From: Patescibacteria group bacterium
GTDB lineage: Bacteria; Patescibacteriota; WWE3; JAMCXX01
Direction of reading: 5' to 3'
DNA length: 57,185 nt
Assembly: GCA_023474425.1 (NCBI GenBank)
Contig: JAMCXX010000004.1
Coordinates: forward strand, 1 to 57,185
Position numbers and translations under genes: made by a program. Shown one piece after another: positions 8,821 to 18,019 of the stretch (the first letter of the stretch is position 1; each line of letters opens with the position of its first letter). A model generated the notes under the pieces. The model searched no databases, was not told the DNA's origin, and saw only the letters and a list, made by a program, of their open reading frames with translations.

Positions 8821-10413
8821 TTACTTGAGGAGGTCTTTAAGGACGGAAGCGGCTAACTGCGGTTCGGCCCGGCCGCGCGAGATTTTCATTACCTGACCTA
8901 CCAAAAACTGCAGACTTTCCTTCTTGCCGTTTTGGTACTCCGAAACTGCCCGCTCGTTTTGTTCGACAGCTTCCCGGCAAACCTCGGCCAACTCCTCATG
9001 TTTCAGCGTTTCCTGCTCCTTTTCTTGAACCAGTTTTTGAACCAGATCTTTAGGATTTAAGTTCGCGAAGTCAAGCCTTTTGTTAACCAGGACACCGGAC
9101 AGTTTAGACACGGGATAATCTTTCTGCAGAGCTTCCGCAGCGGCCGTCTCAAAATAAGCGGCCAAGTTTTTATTCTCTACAATTATTACGGCCTCCGTCT
9201 CCTTAATCGACCAGTCTCTAATGTATCTCACAACTTTTGCCTCAGGCAATTCGGGGATTTGAGATTTGAGATTTGAGATTTGAGATTTCGTAAAGTGCAT
9301 TGGGGGAACGTCAGGCTCGGGAAAATAGCGGTAGTCGTGGGCTTCTTCTTTGCTCCTTTGAAGCACCGTCATTTTTTTGGCTTCGTTATACCCCATCGTG
9401 GCCTTATTACCGGCCTTTTTCTGCTCGCGCGTCTTTAGGAATTCTTCGGACTGTCTTTTTATTTCGTATTCCAAAGCCTGCTTAACAAATTTGAAAGAAT
9501 TAATGTTCTTAATTTCAACTAACGGGGTATAAGAAACTTCCTTCCTCTTCCAATAATTCTGCCCTTCGTCCGTCATTCTGGCTTGGGCGCTCAGCACCCC
9601 TTGTCCAGAATCGATGCTGGACCTGCCTGCCGGCAAGGCAGGATCCCCCGGCATGACACCCTCTGAGGTTATCTCACTCCGACTCAACGAAACAGATTCC
9701 GTGACCTTCAAATTAATGGTTGGCTCCAGTCTCATTGACCCCTTTTCCATGTCCGCATCAGAAATACCCAGGTATCTCACAATCAACTGAAGTTTCTTAA
9801 GATAATCAACAACTTCTTCGGTTGACTTAAAGTCCGGTTCGGTCACAATTTCCACCAGCGGCACCCCACTGCGGTTAAAATCCACTAAAGATACGTCTTT
9901 AGGGCCTTGGTAATTGGGTATTTGGTCGGAGTGCAAAAGTTTCCCTGTATCCTCCTCCATATGCACGCGGTTAATTCGAATAGTTTTACCTCTACCCTGC
10001 CCTTCGTCATGCTGGGCGACTCCAGCATCTGCCCCTTTAGATTCTGGAGTCCTTGCCCTGCTCGTCCCTAGAATGACGATTGAGCCATTCACGCAGAATG
10101 GTTTGGCATACTGACTAATCTGGTACCCTTTTGGTAAATCCGGGTAAAAGTAGTTCTTCCTCTCAAAGTACGAATCTTCGTTTACCCGGCAGTTGAGGGC
10201 TAATCCTAACATTATGCACCATTCAACCGCCTTTTTATTGGGCACTGGCAGGGCTCCCGGCAACCCTAAACAGACCGGGCAGGTGTTGGAATTAGGTTCT
10301 CTGCCAAAGTGGTCGGCCGGGCAGCCGCAAAACATTTTGCTTTTTGTTTTTAGTTCCACGTGGACTTCCAGTCCGATAATCGGTTCAAACTGCATAATTT
10401 TAACTGACTCCAA
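8821..10413 (-). CDS. gatB: Asp/Glu-tRNA(Asn/Gln) amidotransferase subunit B
   Basis: FEPIIGLEVHVELKTKSKMFCGC...SGVPLVEIVTEPDF...VEIKNINSFKFVKQALEYEI; annotated start MESVKI, more typical start at MQFEPIIGLEVH. Confidence 0.96.
   Translation of the reverse strand: MESVKIMQFEPIIGLEVHVELKTKSKMFCGCPADHFGREPNSNTCPVCLGLPGALPVPNKKAVEWCIMLGLALNCRVNEDSYFERKNYFYPDLPKGYQISQYAKPFCVNGSIVILGTSRARTPESKGADAGVAQHDEGQGRGKTIRINRVHMEEDTGKLLHSDQIPNYQGPKDVSLVDFNRSGVPLVEIVTEPDFKSTEEVVDYLKKLQLIVRYLGISDADMEKGSMRLEPTINLKVTESVSLSRSEITSEGVMPGDPALPAGRSSIDSGQGVLSAQARMTDEGQNYWKRKEVSYTPLVEIKNINSFKFVKQALEYEIKRQSEEFLKTREQKKAGNKATMGYNEAKKMTVLQRSKEEAHDYRYFPEPDVPPMHFTKSQISNLKSQIPELPEAKVVRYIRDWSIKETEAVIIVENKNLAAYFETAAAEALQKDYPVSKLSGVLVNKRLDFANLNPKDLVQKLVQEKEQETLKHEELAEVCREAVEQNERAVSEYQNGKKESLQFLVGQVMKISRGRAEPQLAASVLKDLLK
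9256..9288. repeat. Heptanucleotide (GATTTGA)n microsatellite inside gatB
   Basis: gatttgagatttgagatttgagatttgagattt; translated as SQISNLKSQISNLKSQ. Confidence 0.9.
9571..9657. repeat. GTCAT-type palindromic repeat inserted in frame in gatB (copy 1)
   Basis: CGTCATTCTGG...CCTGCCTGCCGGCAAGGCAGG...CCGGCATGAC; 87 bp, translated within EGVMPGDPALPAGRSSIDSGQGVLSAQARMTDEGQ. Confidence 0.8.
10005..10078. repeat. GTCAT-type palindromic repeat inserted in frame in gatB (copy 2)
   Basis: CGTCATGCTGGGC GACTCCAG ... CTGGAGTC ... GAATGACG; translated within IVILGTSRARTPESKGADAGVAQHDEGQ. Confidence 0.8.
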
Positions 10414-10447
10414 CTAACGTCATCCTGAGGTCTACGACCCGAAGGAT

Positions 10448-11836
10448 CTAACCATTCGGCCTTTCCTTATGCCACTCAGTTGATTGTTCATAATGGTAAG
10501 CCACCCGCAAAACCAATTCCTCCGAAAGCTTGGGACCTATTAGGTCTAAACCCACCGGCATTCCTTCACTAAAACCACACGGGACGGAAATACCTGCCAG
10601 ACCGGCAATGGAACTCGGCTCCACCAAAACGTCCGCCATTTCCCCAAACATTGACTGCCCCCGGCTTACTCCCACCGGCAACGCTATCGTCGGCGAAACC
10701 GGGCCAGCTATGAGGTCGACTTCGGAAAAAGCCCGGTTAAAATCATTAATAATTAAAGTCCTTACTTTTTCCGCCGTTTTGTAGTAGGCGTCATAGTATC
10801 CGGCCGAAAGGGCGTAAGTTCCTAGCATAATCCGCCTTTTGGCCTCCGGACCAAACGCTTCGCGCCCTTCTCCATACCGTATTCCGTCATATCTGGCCAA
10901 GTTACTGGAAACCTCACTACGTTGAATAATAGTGTAAACGGCAATGGAATATTTGGGATCCAGTAGGGAAATCTCTTTAACCAAGCAACCCAGCGTCTCC
11001 AGTTGCTTTACAGCCTCCATAACCTTTTGGGAAACTCCGTTTTCTACCCCTTCAAAATATTCCTTCGGCACTCCAATTTTTAATCCGCCGACGGAATCAT
11101 TGAGCCGGGCGGTATAATCGGGAACTTCGTCCGGCAAAGACGTGGCGTCATAAACATCGTGGCCGGCTAAAATGCTTAAGAGAAATGCCGCATCCCAAAC
11201 TGTTTTGGTAATCGGGCCGGGGCTGTCGGTGGACGAAGCCATAGCCACAATTCCGTAGCGCGAAACACGCCCGTAACTGGGCTTAAACCCAACCACCCCG
11301 CACCAGCCGGCAGGCTGGCGAATGGAACCGGCCGTTTCCGTGCCCACCGCCGCCAAGCACAAGTCGGCGGCTACGGCCGCCGCCGACCCGCCGGAGGATC
11401 CGCCCGGCAAACGCGTCAAATCCCAGGGATTTAAGGTCGGACCAAAGTCCGATGTTTCCGTGGACGAGCCGTGGGCCCAGGCGTCCATATTAGTTTTCCC
11501 CAACAAAAACGCCCCGGCTCTAATTAGCTTTTCCGCGATCGTGGCGTTGTATTGAGGTTTATAATCCTTCAAAACGCTGGAAGATGCGGTTGTTTTAAAA
11601 TCTTTGGTGAGAATGTTGTCCTTTAGAGCTAGAGGTAAGTCCTTTAATACCGAGTCACTACGCGGTTCAATACTGTTAATTTCGTCTAAGCTTACTGAAC
11701 TTAAATAAGCACGAACTTTAGAATCTCTTTGCGAAATGGCCGCAAGGCAGTCCACCACAACATCTCGGCCGCTAAATTCTCCATTGGTTATTCCTTCCAA
11801 TGCCTCTTTTAGTGTAAGATTATTAAGACCCGTCAT
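10448..11836 (-). CDS. gatA: Asp/Glu-tRNA(Asn/Gln) amidotransferase subunit A
   Basis: LALKDNI...GKTNMDAWAHGSSTETSDFGPTLNPWD...PGGSSGGSAAAVAA. Confidence 0.96.
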   Translation of the reverse strand: MTGLNNLTLKEALEGITNGEFSGRDVVVDCLAAISQRDSKVRAYLSSVSLDEINSIEPRSDSVLKDLPLALKDNILTKDFKTTASSSVLKDYKPQYNATIAEKLIRAGAFLLGKTNMDAWAHGSSTETSDFGPTLNPWDLTRLPGGSSGGSAAAVAADLCLAAVGTETAGSIRQPAGWCGVVGFKPSYGRVSRYGIVAMASSTDSPGPITKTVWDAAFLLSILAGHDVYDATSLPDEVPDYTARLNDSVGGLKIGVPKEYFEGVENGVSQKVMEAVKQLETLGCLVKEISLLDPKYSIAVYTIIQRSEVSSNLARYDGIRYGEGREAFGPEAKRRIMLGTYALSAGYYDAYYKTAEKVRTLIINDFNRAFSEVDLIAGPVSPTIALPVGVSRGQSMFGEMADVLVEPSSIAGLAGISVPCGFSEGMPVGLDLIGPKLSEELVLRVAYHYEQSTEWHKERPNG

Positions 11837-12135
11837 CCCAGTATCCTTTTAACCACAAAATATCCGCCATGCGTATTCTTGCAATTAGAAAGCGCCTCTT
11901 TTTGAGGAAGTATTCTTTTTGAATCAATCACATCCTCCCTAAAAATATCTCTTAACCCCGAAATCTGACTCGTTTCGCTCAAGTTTTTTATTTTTAAATT
12001 AAGCTTTGACAAAATATTAATATGGGAAATTGTGTCGGAAAGTTCCACGGCAAGTTTCCCTGTCTCTTCATCCGACAAAGGGAGTTTTGCCAAATCGGCG
12101 ATGTGTTTTACTTCTTCTTTGGAAATTTCAGTCAT
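11833..12135 (-). CDS. gatC: Asp/Glu-tRNA(Asn/Gln) amidotransferase subunit C
   Basis: ISKEEVKHIADLAKLPLSDEETGKLAVELSDTISHINIL; overlaps gatA start. Confidence 0.9.
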   Translation of the reverse strand: MTEISKEEVKHIADLAKLPLSDEETGKLAVELSDTISHINILSKLNLKIKNLSETSQISGLRDIFREDVIDSKRILPQKEALSNCKNTHGGYFVVKRILG

Positions 12136-12518
12136 AATCTTATTCCCAAATCCCTAAATCCCTCTTTAAAATTTTCCACAGCTTCGGTTGTTATAAAATG
12201 CGGCGGGTCGTAGTCAATCTCATGAACCAGGCTGTTGCGTACTTTGTGCGCCTGCCATACTCTGTCGTAAACAGGCCGGCTAAAACGATCGGATGCATTC
12301 TTTAGGCGCTCACCCATGGTCTGCCCGTCAACAATTTTAGACAAAGCAAAATCCATGAGCTTATCGCCGCGGCTTACGGCTTCTTTAAGAGAACTGGGTT
12401 TGGCCAGCTTAACCAAAGACTCAATCTGCACCCACTCATCGGTAACTTTCCTTTCGTCCAACGAAGAGAGCTGTCTTCTAGCAATCCGTCCGGGTTTTAA
12501 AAAATCAAAAAATCCCAT
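12132..12518 (-). CDS. Hypothetical protein (128 aa)
   Basis: ORF overlapping gatC start by 4 nt. Confidence 0.75.
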   Translation of the reverse strand: MGFFDFLKPGRIARRQLSSLDERKVTDEWVQIESLVKLAKPSSLKEAVSRGDKLMDFALSKIVDGQTMGERLKNASDRFSRPVYDRVWQAHKVRNSLVHEIDYDPPHFITTEAVENFKEGFRDLGIRL

Positions 12519-12534
12519 GTTTTACTTAATGTTA

Positions 12535-12633
12535 GGGCGCAGTGTTGGTTTTGCAGCGAGCGTTGAGGGGGAGCCGTCAGTCCGCAGACTGAGGGAGGAC
12601 TCCTTGAGCGAGTCGCAAAACTGACACGAGCCC
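12535..12633. repeat. 99-bp multi-helix element, copy A (intergenic)
   Basis: GGGC..GTGTTGGTTTTGC AGCGAGCGTTGAGGGGGAG CCGTCAGTC cgca GACTGAGGG AGGACTCCTTGAGCGAGTC GCAAAACTGACAC..GCCC. Confidence 0.9.
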
Positions 12634-12637
12634 GACT

Positions 12638-13540
12638 TTACATTGATCTAAGTATCTTTATTCTCTCCTCCAGCGGCGGGTGAGTGTCAAAAAGCCCGGC
12701 AAACCATCCGCTCAAATTCTTGCCCTTAAAGGGATTAACAATGTAGAGGTGGGCCGTGGCTTTGTTGGCCACGGAAAGCGGGCGGCTGTCACCTTTAAGC
12801 TTTTCTAATGCCGAGGCTAAACCTTCGGGAAACCTGGTTACCAAAACCCCGTCGGCGTCGGCCAAAAGCTCCCTTTTGCGGGAAACGGCCAACTGGATTA
12901 GTGTAGCAAAAAGCGGTGAAAGCAGGGCTAAAACCACGGCAATTAAAAAGATGACTGCGCCCGCCTGACCCTCCTCGCGGTCATCGCGCCTTCGACCGCC
13001 CCACCAAAGCGACTGCAGAAACCAATCCGAAAGCAGAGTAATCATACCCGCTAACACCGCCACCAAAGCCATATACCGTACATCGTAATTTTTAATGTGG
13101 GAAAGCTCGTGCGCCGTTACACCCTCAAGTTCAACCCGATCTAGCCTTTCCACAATACCCGAAGTGTAGCAAACCACGGCGTGCTGCGGGTCGCGGCCGG
13201 TAGCAAAGGCATTCATAGCCGGGTCGTTAATCATAAAAACACGGGGCTTGGGCAGACCGGCGCCAATGGCTACCGCCTCCACCAAATTATGTAAAGTGGG
13301 ATTCTCCAGTGGCAAAACCTCCCGCGCGCCCGACACTGCCAGCACAATCTTATCGCTGTAATAAAAGCTTCCCAGCGAGGCCAAAACCGAGAAAACAAAG
13401 GCAAAGATTATTAAACCCTGGCCGTAGCCGAAAACATAACCAAAAACGTAACCCAAAGCGGTAATCAAAAAAATAAAAACTGCTACGAGCAAAATACTTT
13501 TCCGCTTATTTTCGGCAATTTCTCTATAAATTGTTGGCAT
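12638..13540 (-). CDS. htpX: M48 family zinc metalloprotease, HtpX-like
   Basis: ELEGVTAHELSHIKNYDVRYMALVAVLAG...HPPLEERI; start taken as MPTIYREIAENKRKS. Confidence 0.92.
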   Translation of the reverse strand: MPTIYREIAENKRKSILLVAVFIFLITALGYVFGYVFGYGQGLIIFAFVFSVLASLGSFYYSDKIVLAVSGAREVLPLENPTLHNLVEAVAIGAGLPKPRVFMINDPAMNAFATGRDPQHAVVCYTSGIVERLDRVELEGVTAHELSHIKNYDVRYMALVAVLAGMITLLSDWFLQSLWWGGRRRDDREEGQAGAVIFLIAVVLALLSPLFATLIQLAVSRKRELLADADGVLVTRFPEGLASALEKLKGDSRPLSVANKATAHLYIVNPFKGKNLSGWFAGLFDTHPPLEERIKILRSM

Positions 13541-13599
13541 ACTTAAATTGAATTTCCACCACGAACACCACCCACAAATTATCACGAAACCTGAAGTCT

Positions 13600-13687
13600 G
13601 TCATTGCGAAGCGTTCGGCCTGAAGCAATCTTTCCCAAACGACATCCTAGTCTGCATCAGAGATCGCCACACTACGCTCGCGATGAC
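13600..13687. repeat. GTCATTGCGAAG...CGCGATGAC palindromic intergenic repeat
   Basis: GTCATTGCGAAGCGTTCGGCCTGAAGCAATC ... GATCGCCACACTACGCTCGCGATGAC. Confidence 0.75.
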
Positions 13688-13742
13688 AATATCGATCCAC
13701 GCTGATTCCGCAAAGGAGTTCGTGGAAAAAGCCTGCCTTAAA

Positions 13743-14315
13743 CTAAAACTGCACCTTAACGTCAGCTTTTTCTTCCTCCGGAGCGGCAAAATACTCCGCC
13801 TCCTTAAAGCCCAAACTTGAAGCCAAAACCACCGCCGGAAAAAGTTTAATCTTCGTGTTATAGTCGGCTGCATTGCTGTTATAGAACTGGCGGGCATAGG
13901 CGATTTTTTCCTCAATACCGGTAACCGATTCCATAAGAGATGAGAGCTCGCCGTGGGACTTAATATCCGGGTAGGCTTCCACACTTACTTTAATATCTCT
14001 CATCATTGAAGAAAGCTGATTCTCCAACTGGGATCGGCTGGCCACATTGGCGCCGGAATTTTGGGCCTCAATCGCCTGCGAACGCAAGCGAGCAACCTCG
14101 GTAAACACCTTTTCATCTAAATTAGTGGCTTTCCTAGCCGTTTCCACTAAATCTGGCAAAAGGTCGTAACGCTTTTTTAGCTGTACGTCAATGTCTTTTA
14201 AACTCTGGTCAACCCGGACTCTAGCCGTCACCAAATCGTTGTAGAGGAAAAAAACATATAAGACAGCCGCCGCCAAAATAATCAAAACAATTAATTCGAT
14301 TGACATTTTTATCAC
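13743..14315 (-). CDS. lemA: LemA family protein
   Basis: YNDLVTARVRVDQSLKDIDVQLKKRYDLLPDLVETARK...ARQFYNSNAADYNTKIKLFPAVVLASSLGF. Confidence 0.93.
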   Translation of the reverse strand: MIKMSIELIVLIILAAAVLYVFFLYNDLVTARVRVDQSLKDIDVQLKKRYDLLPDLVETARKATNLDEKVFTEVARLRSQAIEAQNSGANVASRSQLENQLSSMMRDIKVSVEAYPDIKSHGELSSLMESVTGIEEKIAYARQFYNSNAADYNTKIKLFPAVVLASSLGFKEAEYFAAPEEEKADVKVQF

Positions 14316-16060
14316 CAGCCTTTCAGATTCAACGCTTCTTTAAGTTTAGCAAACGGCAGGGAGTTTAACACGTCGTTTTTAGTTAGCCAACCGCGCCGTG
14401 CCACGCTGACACCGTATTCCATGAACCCCATGTGGGAAACATGGTGGGCATCGGTATCAATCAAGAATTTTAAACCTAACTCTTTGGCTTCCCTCACCAA
14501 AAGGTCAGGTAAATCAAGCCTTTCGGGCAAAGCGTCTATCTCCAAATACTTCTTATTTCTTAAACAGGCATTAAAGACTGCGCTCCAGTCAGCCTCGACT
14601 CCTTTGCGCTTATCCAGAAGGCGGCCGGTGGGGTGGGCAATAAAAGTAATATAGGGATTTTCGATTGCTTTAATAAGACGGCGGGTAACACTTTCCTTGT
14701 TCTGCTCAAAGCCACTATGAATCGCCCCAATTACGTAGTCAAATTCTTTGAGTAACCCATCCGGATAAGATAGTTCTCCATCGGCCCGAATAAGTAATTC
14801 GATACCATTAAGTACTCTTATATTTTTATTTGAGTAATTTATTTTATCAATAAGATTTTTACGCTTTCTTATCTCGTTTCTAACTACTATCTCACCTCTT
14901 GTCTCGATGCTTAACTGGTGGTCGGTTATACCTACGTATTCGTAACCTTTTTTAACTGCCGCCCTAACCATTTCCTCCGCAGTGTTATTTCCGTCGCTCC
15001 AAACCGTATGCATCTGTAAATCCCCACGGATGTCTTTAAGTTCTACAAGGTCCGGCAAATTATGGCCTGCCGCCGCCTCAATCTCTCCGCCATCCTCCCT
15101 TAATTCCGGTTGTATATAATCCAAACCAATACGGCCGTAAAAACTCTCCTCATCGGCAAATTCCTCTACACGACCCCTCCTCCCTTTTACGCCATATTCG
15201 GAGAGGGATAATCCCTTACTCTTAGCCAATTCCCGTAAATGTATATTATGGCTTTTACTGCCGGTAAAATGCTGCAAAAGCGCCCCAAAGGCTTGCGGCT
15301 TTTGGGTCATTAAATCTACCTGGCGTCCGTTCAAAAGAATAATTCGCCCTTTAACCCCACCCTCGTTAAGTACCTCTACCGCCTCGGGATAGGCGACAAA
15401 ATGCTTAACTACCGCTGCCGGATCGTTGGTGGCCACGGCAATATCTACGTCCCCCACGGTTGAAACGCGGCGCCGTAAAGAACCCAACGGTTCCGCCCGC
15501 AAAACTTTGGGCTCTTTAAGCAAATAGTCAATGAGGCGGCGCGAGAGGTCTAAAGCTTGGGAGAGCAACATTCTGTTTTCGCTTTTGCGCTCTTTCTCAA
15601 GGCCTTTTAAAATGTCTTCTTCGGAAGTTTCGCCAAAACCCTCAAGGCTCCTTATTTTGCCTGATTTTGCCGCTAAATAAAGCTGGTTAACGGCGTCTTT
15701 TTCCTTAAGCTTAAGATCCTTTGCCAACCGCAAGGCCGTCCTGGCGCCGATTCCGGGAATACCCAAAAGAGCAAACATGGCCGGCGGCAAACCTTTTTTA
15801 ACTGCTTCAAAGTGGGATGCCTTACCCTTAAGAAAAAGCTCATTTAAATGGGAAGCGAGGGATTCTCCAATCCCGGCAACTTCTTTAATCCTTCCTTCCT
15901 GCCAGAGGCTGTGAAGGTCTTCGCTCATGTGTTCCACCGAAGCCGCGGCGTTTTGATAGGCGCGGATGCGAAAACGGTCTTCGCCTTTAACTTCGTAGGC
16001 GGCCTCGACTTCTTTGAGAAGCTTAACAATCTGTTCGTTGGAAAATTTACCATTTTCCAT
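14312..16060 (-). CDS. polX: PolX-type DNA polymerase with C-terminal PHP domain
   Basis: GIPGIGARTALRLAKDL; GSLRRRVSTVGDVDIAVA; PHP motif DLQMHTVWSDGNNTAEEMVRAA. Confidence 0.93.
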   Translation of the reverse strand: MENGKFSNEQIVKLLKEVEAAYEVKGEDRFRIRAYQNAAASVEHMSEDLHSLWQEGRIKEVAGIGESLASHLNELFLKGKASHFEAVKKGLPPAMFALLGIPGIGARTALRLAKDLKLKEKDAVNQLYLAAKSGKIRSLEGFGETSEEDILKGLEKERKSENRMLLSQALDLSRRLIDYLLKEPKVLRAEPLGSLRRRVSTVGDVDIAVATNDPAAVVKHFVAYPEAVEVLNEGGVKGRIILLNGRQVDLMTQKPQAFGALLQHFTGSKSHNIHLRELAKSKGLSLSEYGVKGRRGRVEEFADEESFYGRIGLDYIQPELREDGGEIEAAAGHNLPDLVELKDIRGDLQMHTVWSDGNNTAEEMVRAAVKKGYEYVGITDHQLSIETRGEIVVRNEIRKRKNLIDKINYSNKNIRVLNGIELLIRADGELSYPDGLLKEFDYVIGAIHSGFEQNKESVTRRLIKAIENPYITFIAHPTGRLLDKRKGVEADWSAVFNACLRNKKYLEIDALPERLDLPDLLVREAKELGLKFLIDTDAHHVSHMGFMEYGVSVARRGWLTKNDVLNSLPFAKLKEALNLKGW

Positions 16061-16176
16061 ACTTAAACCAGTATATCATTCACAATGCTGTCCTTGACGG
16101 TTTTGGCTGGAGAGGTTAACTTATAAATGACAAACAATCGTTTTGATTTCTGATTTCTGAGATCTGAATTGTTCTT

Positions 16177-16253
16177 GGAGCTGTAGCTCAGTCGGTTAGA
16201 GCATTCGCTTGTCAAGCGAAGGGTCGCCGGTTCAAGTCCGGTCAGCTCCGCCA
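16177..16253 (+). tRNA. tRNA-Asp(GTC), CCA encoded
   Basis: GGAGCTGTAGCTCAGTCGGTTAGAGCATTCGCTTGTCAAGCGAAGGGTCGCCGGTTCAAGTCCGGTCAGCTCCGCCA. Confidence 0.97.
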
Positions 16254-16408
16254 CCCTACGCTCTGCGAGCTTCGGGCGGTCTACAACCACGCGAGGCGAG
16301 GTAGAGCTAGGAGTTGTCCCTCGAAGCCTTGCGCGAAGTGGGACAACATCCAATTAAAAATTACCTGCCCACTAACCTTTTTTGCGTGATGGGAGGTGAA
16401 CTCTAAAA

Positions 16409-16930
16409 TTGCCGAGTATAAACTACGAAGAATTTAAAAAAAGCTTAAATAACCTTCTTTCCGGCCGCGACCCGAGGTTGAGTGTTCTTTTGGTGGGAAT
16501 TCTTCTGATTGTTGCCGGATTTTTTGCCTATTCGAATTTTTACCGCAGCGAGCAGAATCCAAAAAACGCGGAAACACTAAAGATTGAGTCGGGGCAGTCA
16601 AGCGAAGGCAGCATTTCCGGGGGCGCTATTGGCCCTCAAGGAAACGTCCAAACCACCGGCTCCATAGCCGGCGCCGAAACCCAAACCGGTAACAAAACCC
16701 AAATTAAAGAAAATACTACCTGGCAGGCACGCCTGATTGAACGCAACAGTATTAAGGAAAGCACTTACACCGTGCAAAAGGGCGACACGCTTTGGGAAAT
16801 CGCCAAAGGCAAATACGGCAGCGGCTTTGAGTGGCACAAGATTCTTAAGGCTAATAAAGACAAGGTTGGCTTTCTACCCAACGGTAGTCAGGCTTTAATT
16901 GAAGTGGGACAGGAACTTGCCCTGCCTTAG
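16409..16930 (+). CDS. Membrane-anchored LysM domain protein
   Basis: N-terminal TM (LSVLLVGILLIVAGFFAY) and C-terminal LysM YTVQKGDTLWEIAKGKYGSGFEWHKILKANKD; TTG start. Confidence 0.88.
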   Translation: MPSINYEEFKKSLNNLLSGRDPRLSVLLVGILLIVAGFFAYSNFYRSEQNPKNAETLKIESGQSSEGSISGGAIGPQGNVQTTGSIAGAETQTGNKTQIKENTTWQARLIERNSIKESTYTVQKGDTLWEIAKGKYGSGFEWHKILKANKDKVGFLPNGSQALIEVGQELALP

Positions 16931-16977
16931 TCTGCCGGGAGTCACCGTGTATAATTATTCTTGTAGCTTAAGCGCAG

Positions 16978-17051
16978 GCGGGATTAGTTGAGTGGCTCAA
17001 TGCTGCCTTCCCAAGGCAGAGAGACGGGTCCGATTCCCGTATCCCGCTCCA
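16978..17051 (+). tRNA. tRNA-Gly(CCC), CCA encoded
   Basis: GCGGGATTAGTTGAGTGGCTCAATGCTGCCTTCCCAAGGCAGAGAGACGGGTCCGATTCCCGTATCCCGCTCCA. Confidence 0.93.
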
Positions 17052-17113
17052 TAGGACAATTGCGTAAATAAAAGTACACAAAGCTGCTTGATAAATACAT
17101 AATATAACAATAA

Positions 17114-17707
17114 ATGAAAAGAATTATCCTTTTTTCCACACCAACATCTGGCAATCTGGATAAGATTTTGAGTCTCGTCTTTCCAAAAGAAATGGAGCAT
17201 AAGGCATTTGCATACATGCCTAGTGATGGAGCGAATTGTCCACAAAAATATAGAGACGAATGGAAAAGTTATGCTGAAAAATATGATGCTGAGTTTAAAT
17301 ATATAGATAATTCCAAGGAAATCGCCGTTGATGAGGTTAACAAATTACTTGGAGCCAATATCTTAATTATTACCGGTGGAAATACCTTTAAACTCCTCGA
17401 TAATCTTCGAAAATCTGGACTAGATAAAGCAATAAAAGAATTTGCCAACAGAAATGAGTTTGTGTTAGCCGGGTTTAGTGCTGGTGCGTTGGTATTAACT
17501 CCTACTATTGAGGTTTGTAATTTACCTAATTACGACAAAAACGACGTTGGGTTGAAGGATTTAACTGGTCTTAACATTGTTAATTTTGAAGTATTTCCTC
17601 ACTACTCTGAACAGGAGCATAAAGATTTGTTAAGTGAATACAAGACTCATGCTAAAAATGAAGTTAAAGAGATTACAAACGAGGATTGTATAGTCTTAGA
17701 TCCTTAA
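17114..17707 (+). CDS. Peptidase E-like (S51) protein, possibly 3'-truncated
   Basis: ILIITGGNTFKLLDNLRKSGLDKAIKEF...FVLAGFSAGALVLTPTIE. Confidence 0.8.
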   Translation: MKRIILFSTPTSGNLDKILSLVFPKEMEHKAFAYMPSDGANCPQKYRDEWKSYAEKYDAEFKYIDNSKEIAVDEVNKLLGANILIITGGNTFKLLDNLRKSGLDKAIKEFANRNEFVLAGFSAGALVLTPTIEVCNLPNYDKNDVGLKDLTGLNIVNFEVFPHYSEQEHKDLLSEYKTHAKNEVKEITNEDCIVLDP

Positions 17708-17933
17708 AACTCGGGATACCTAGATGGTCTTTGAGCATCTGAAGTTGTAAAATCAAATCGGCTGTAATGTAATGGCGGAGACCAATTTTAACAGCAGTAA
17801 TAAGCGGGATGTGGGGGTCGAGTAGATACTGTTTGATATACTCGCCCTGGCTAAATAGGTCCGAGCCAATTACGTTATCCGGCTCCATATGAGAACGGTT
17901 TTGGCGCGGTTCAAAATCTCCCCTTAAAATCAA
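17673..17933 (-). CDS. Hypothetical 86-aa protein (paralogue of degenerate copy at 19107-19355)
   Basis: DLFSQGEYIKQYLLDPHIPLITAVKIGLRHYITADLILQLQMLKDHLG. Confidence 0.6.
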   Translation of the reverse strand: MILRGDFEPRQNRSHMEPDNVIGSDLFSQGEYIKQYLLDPHIPLITAVKIGLRHYITADLILQLQMLKDHLGIPSFKDLRLYNPRL

Positions 17934-18019
17934 GTTTTCCCCGAGTTCGAGCCAAATTTTTTAGCAAAATTGTCTTAGCCTGGAAAAATTAGTTACTGGT
18001 GACGAGAGTCGGACCTATT

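Noticed and set aside
12316-12624. 102-aa forward ORF containing the FAASVEGEPSV peptide
   Set aside because: Mostly antisense to the 128-aa gene and runs into the 99-bp element; kept only as evidence for the repeat's open frame, not as a gene.
13548-13820. 90-aa forward ORF between htpX and lemA
   Set aside because: Derived from the GTCAT-type intergenic repeat.
16063-16353. 96-aa reverse ORF (TGLEPATLRLTSECSNRLSYS)
   Set aside because: Spurious translation antisense to tRNA-Asp, a common annotation artefact.
16984-17245. Reverse ORFs over tRNA-Gly (GIGPVSLPWEGSIEPLN / GAGYGNRTRLSALGRQH)
   Set aside because: Antisense-tRNA artefacts.
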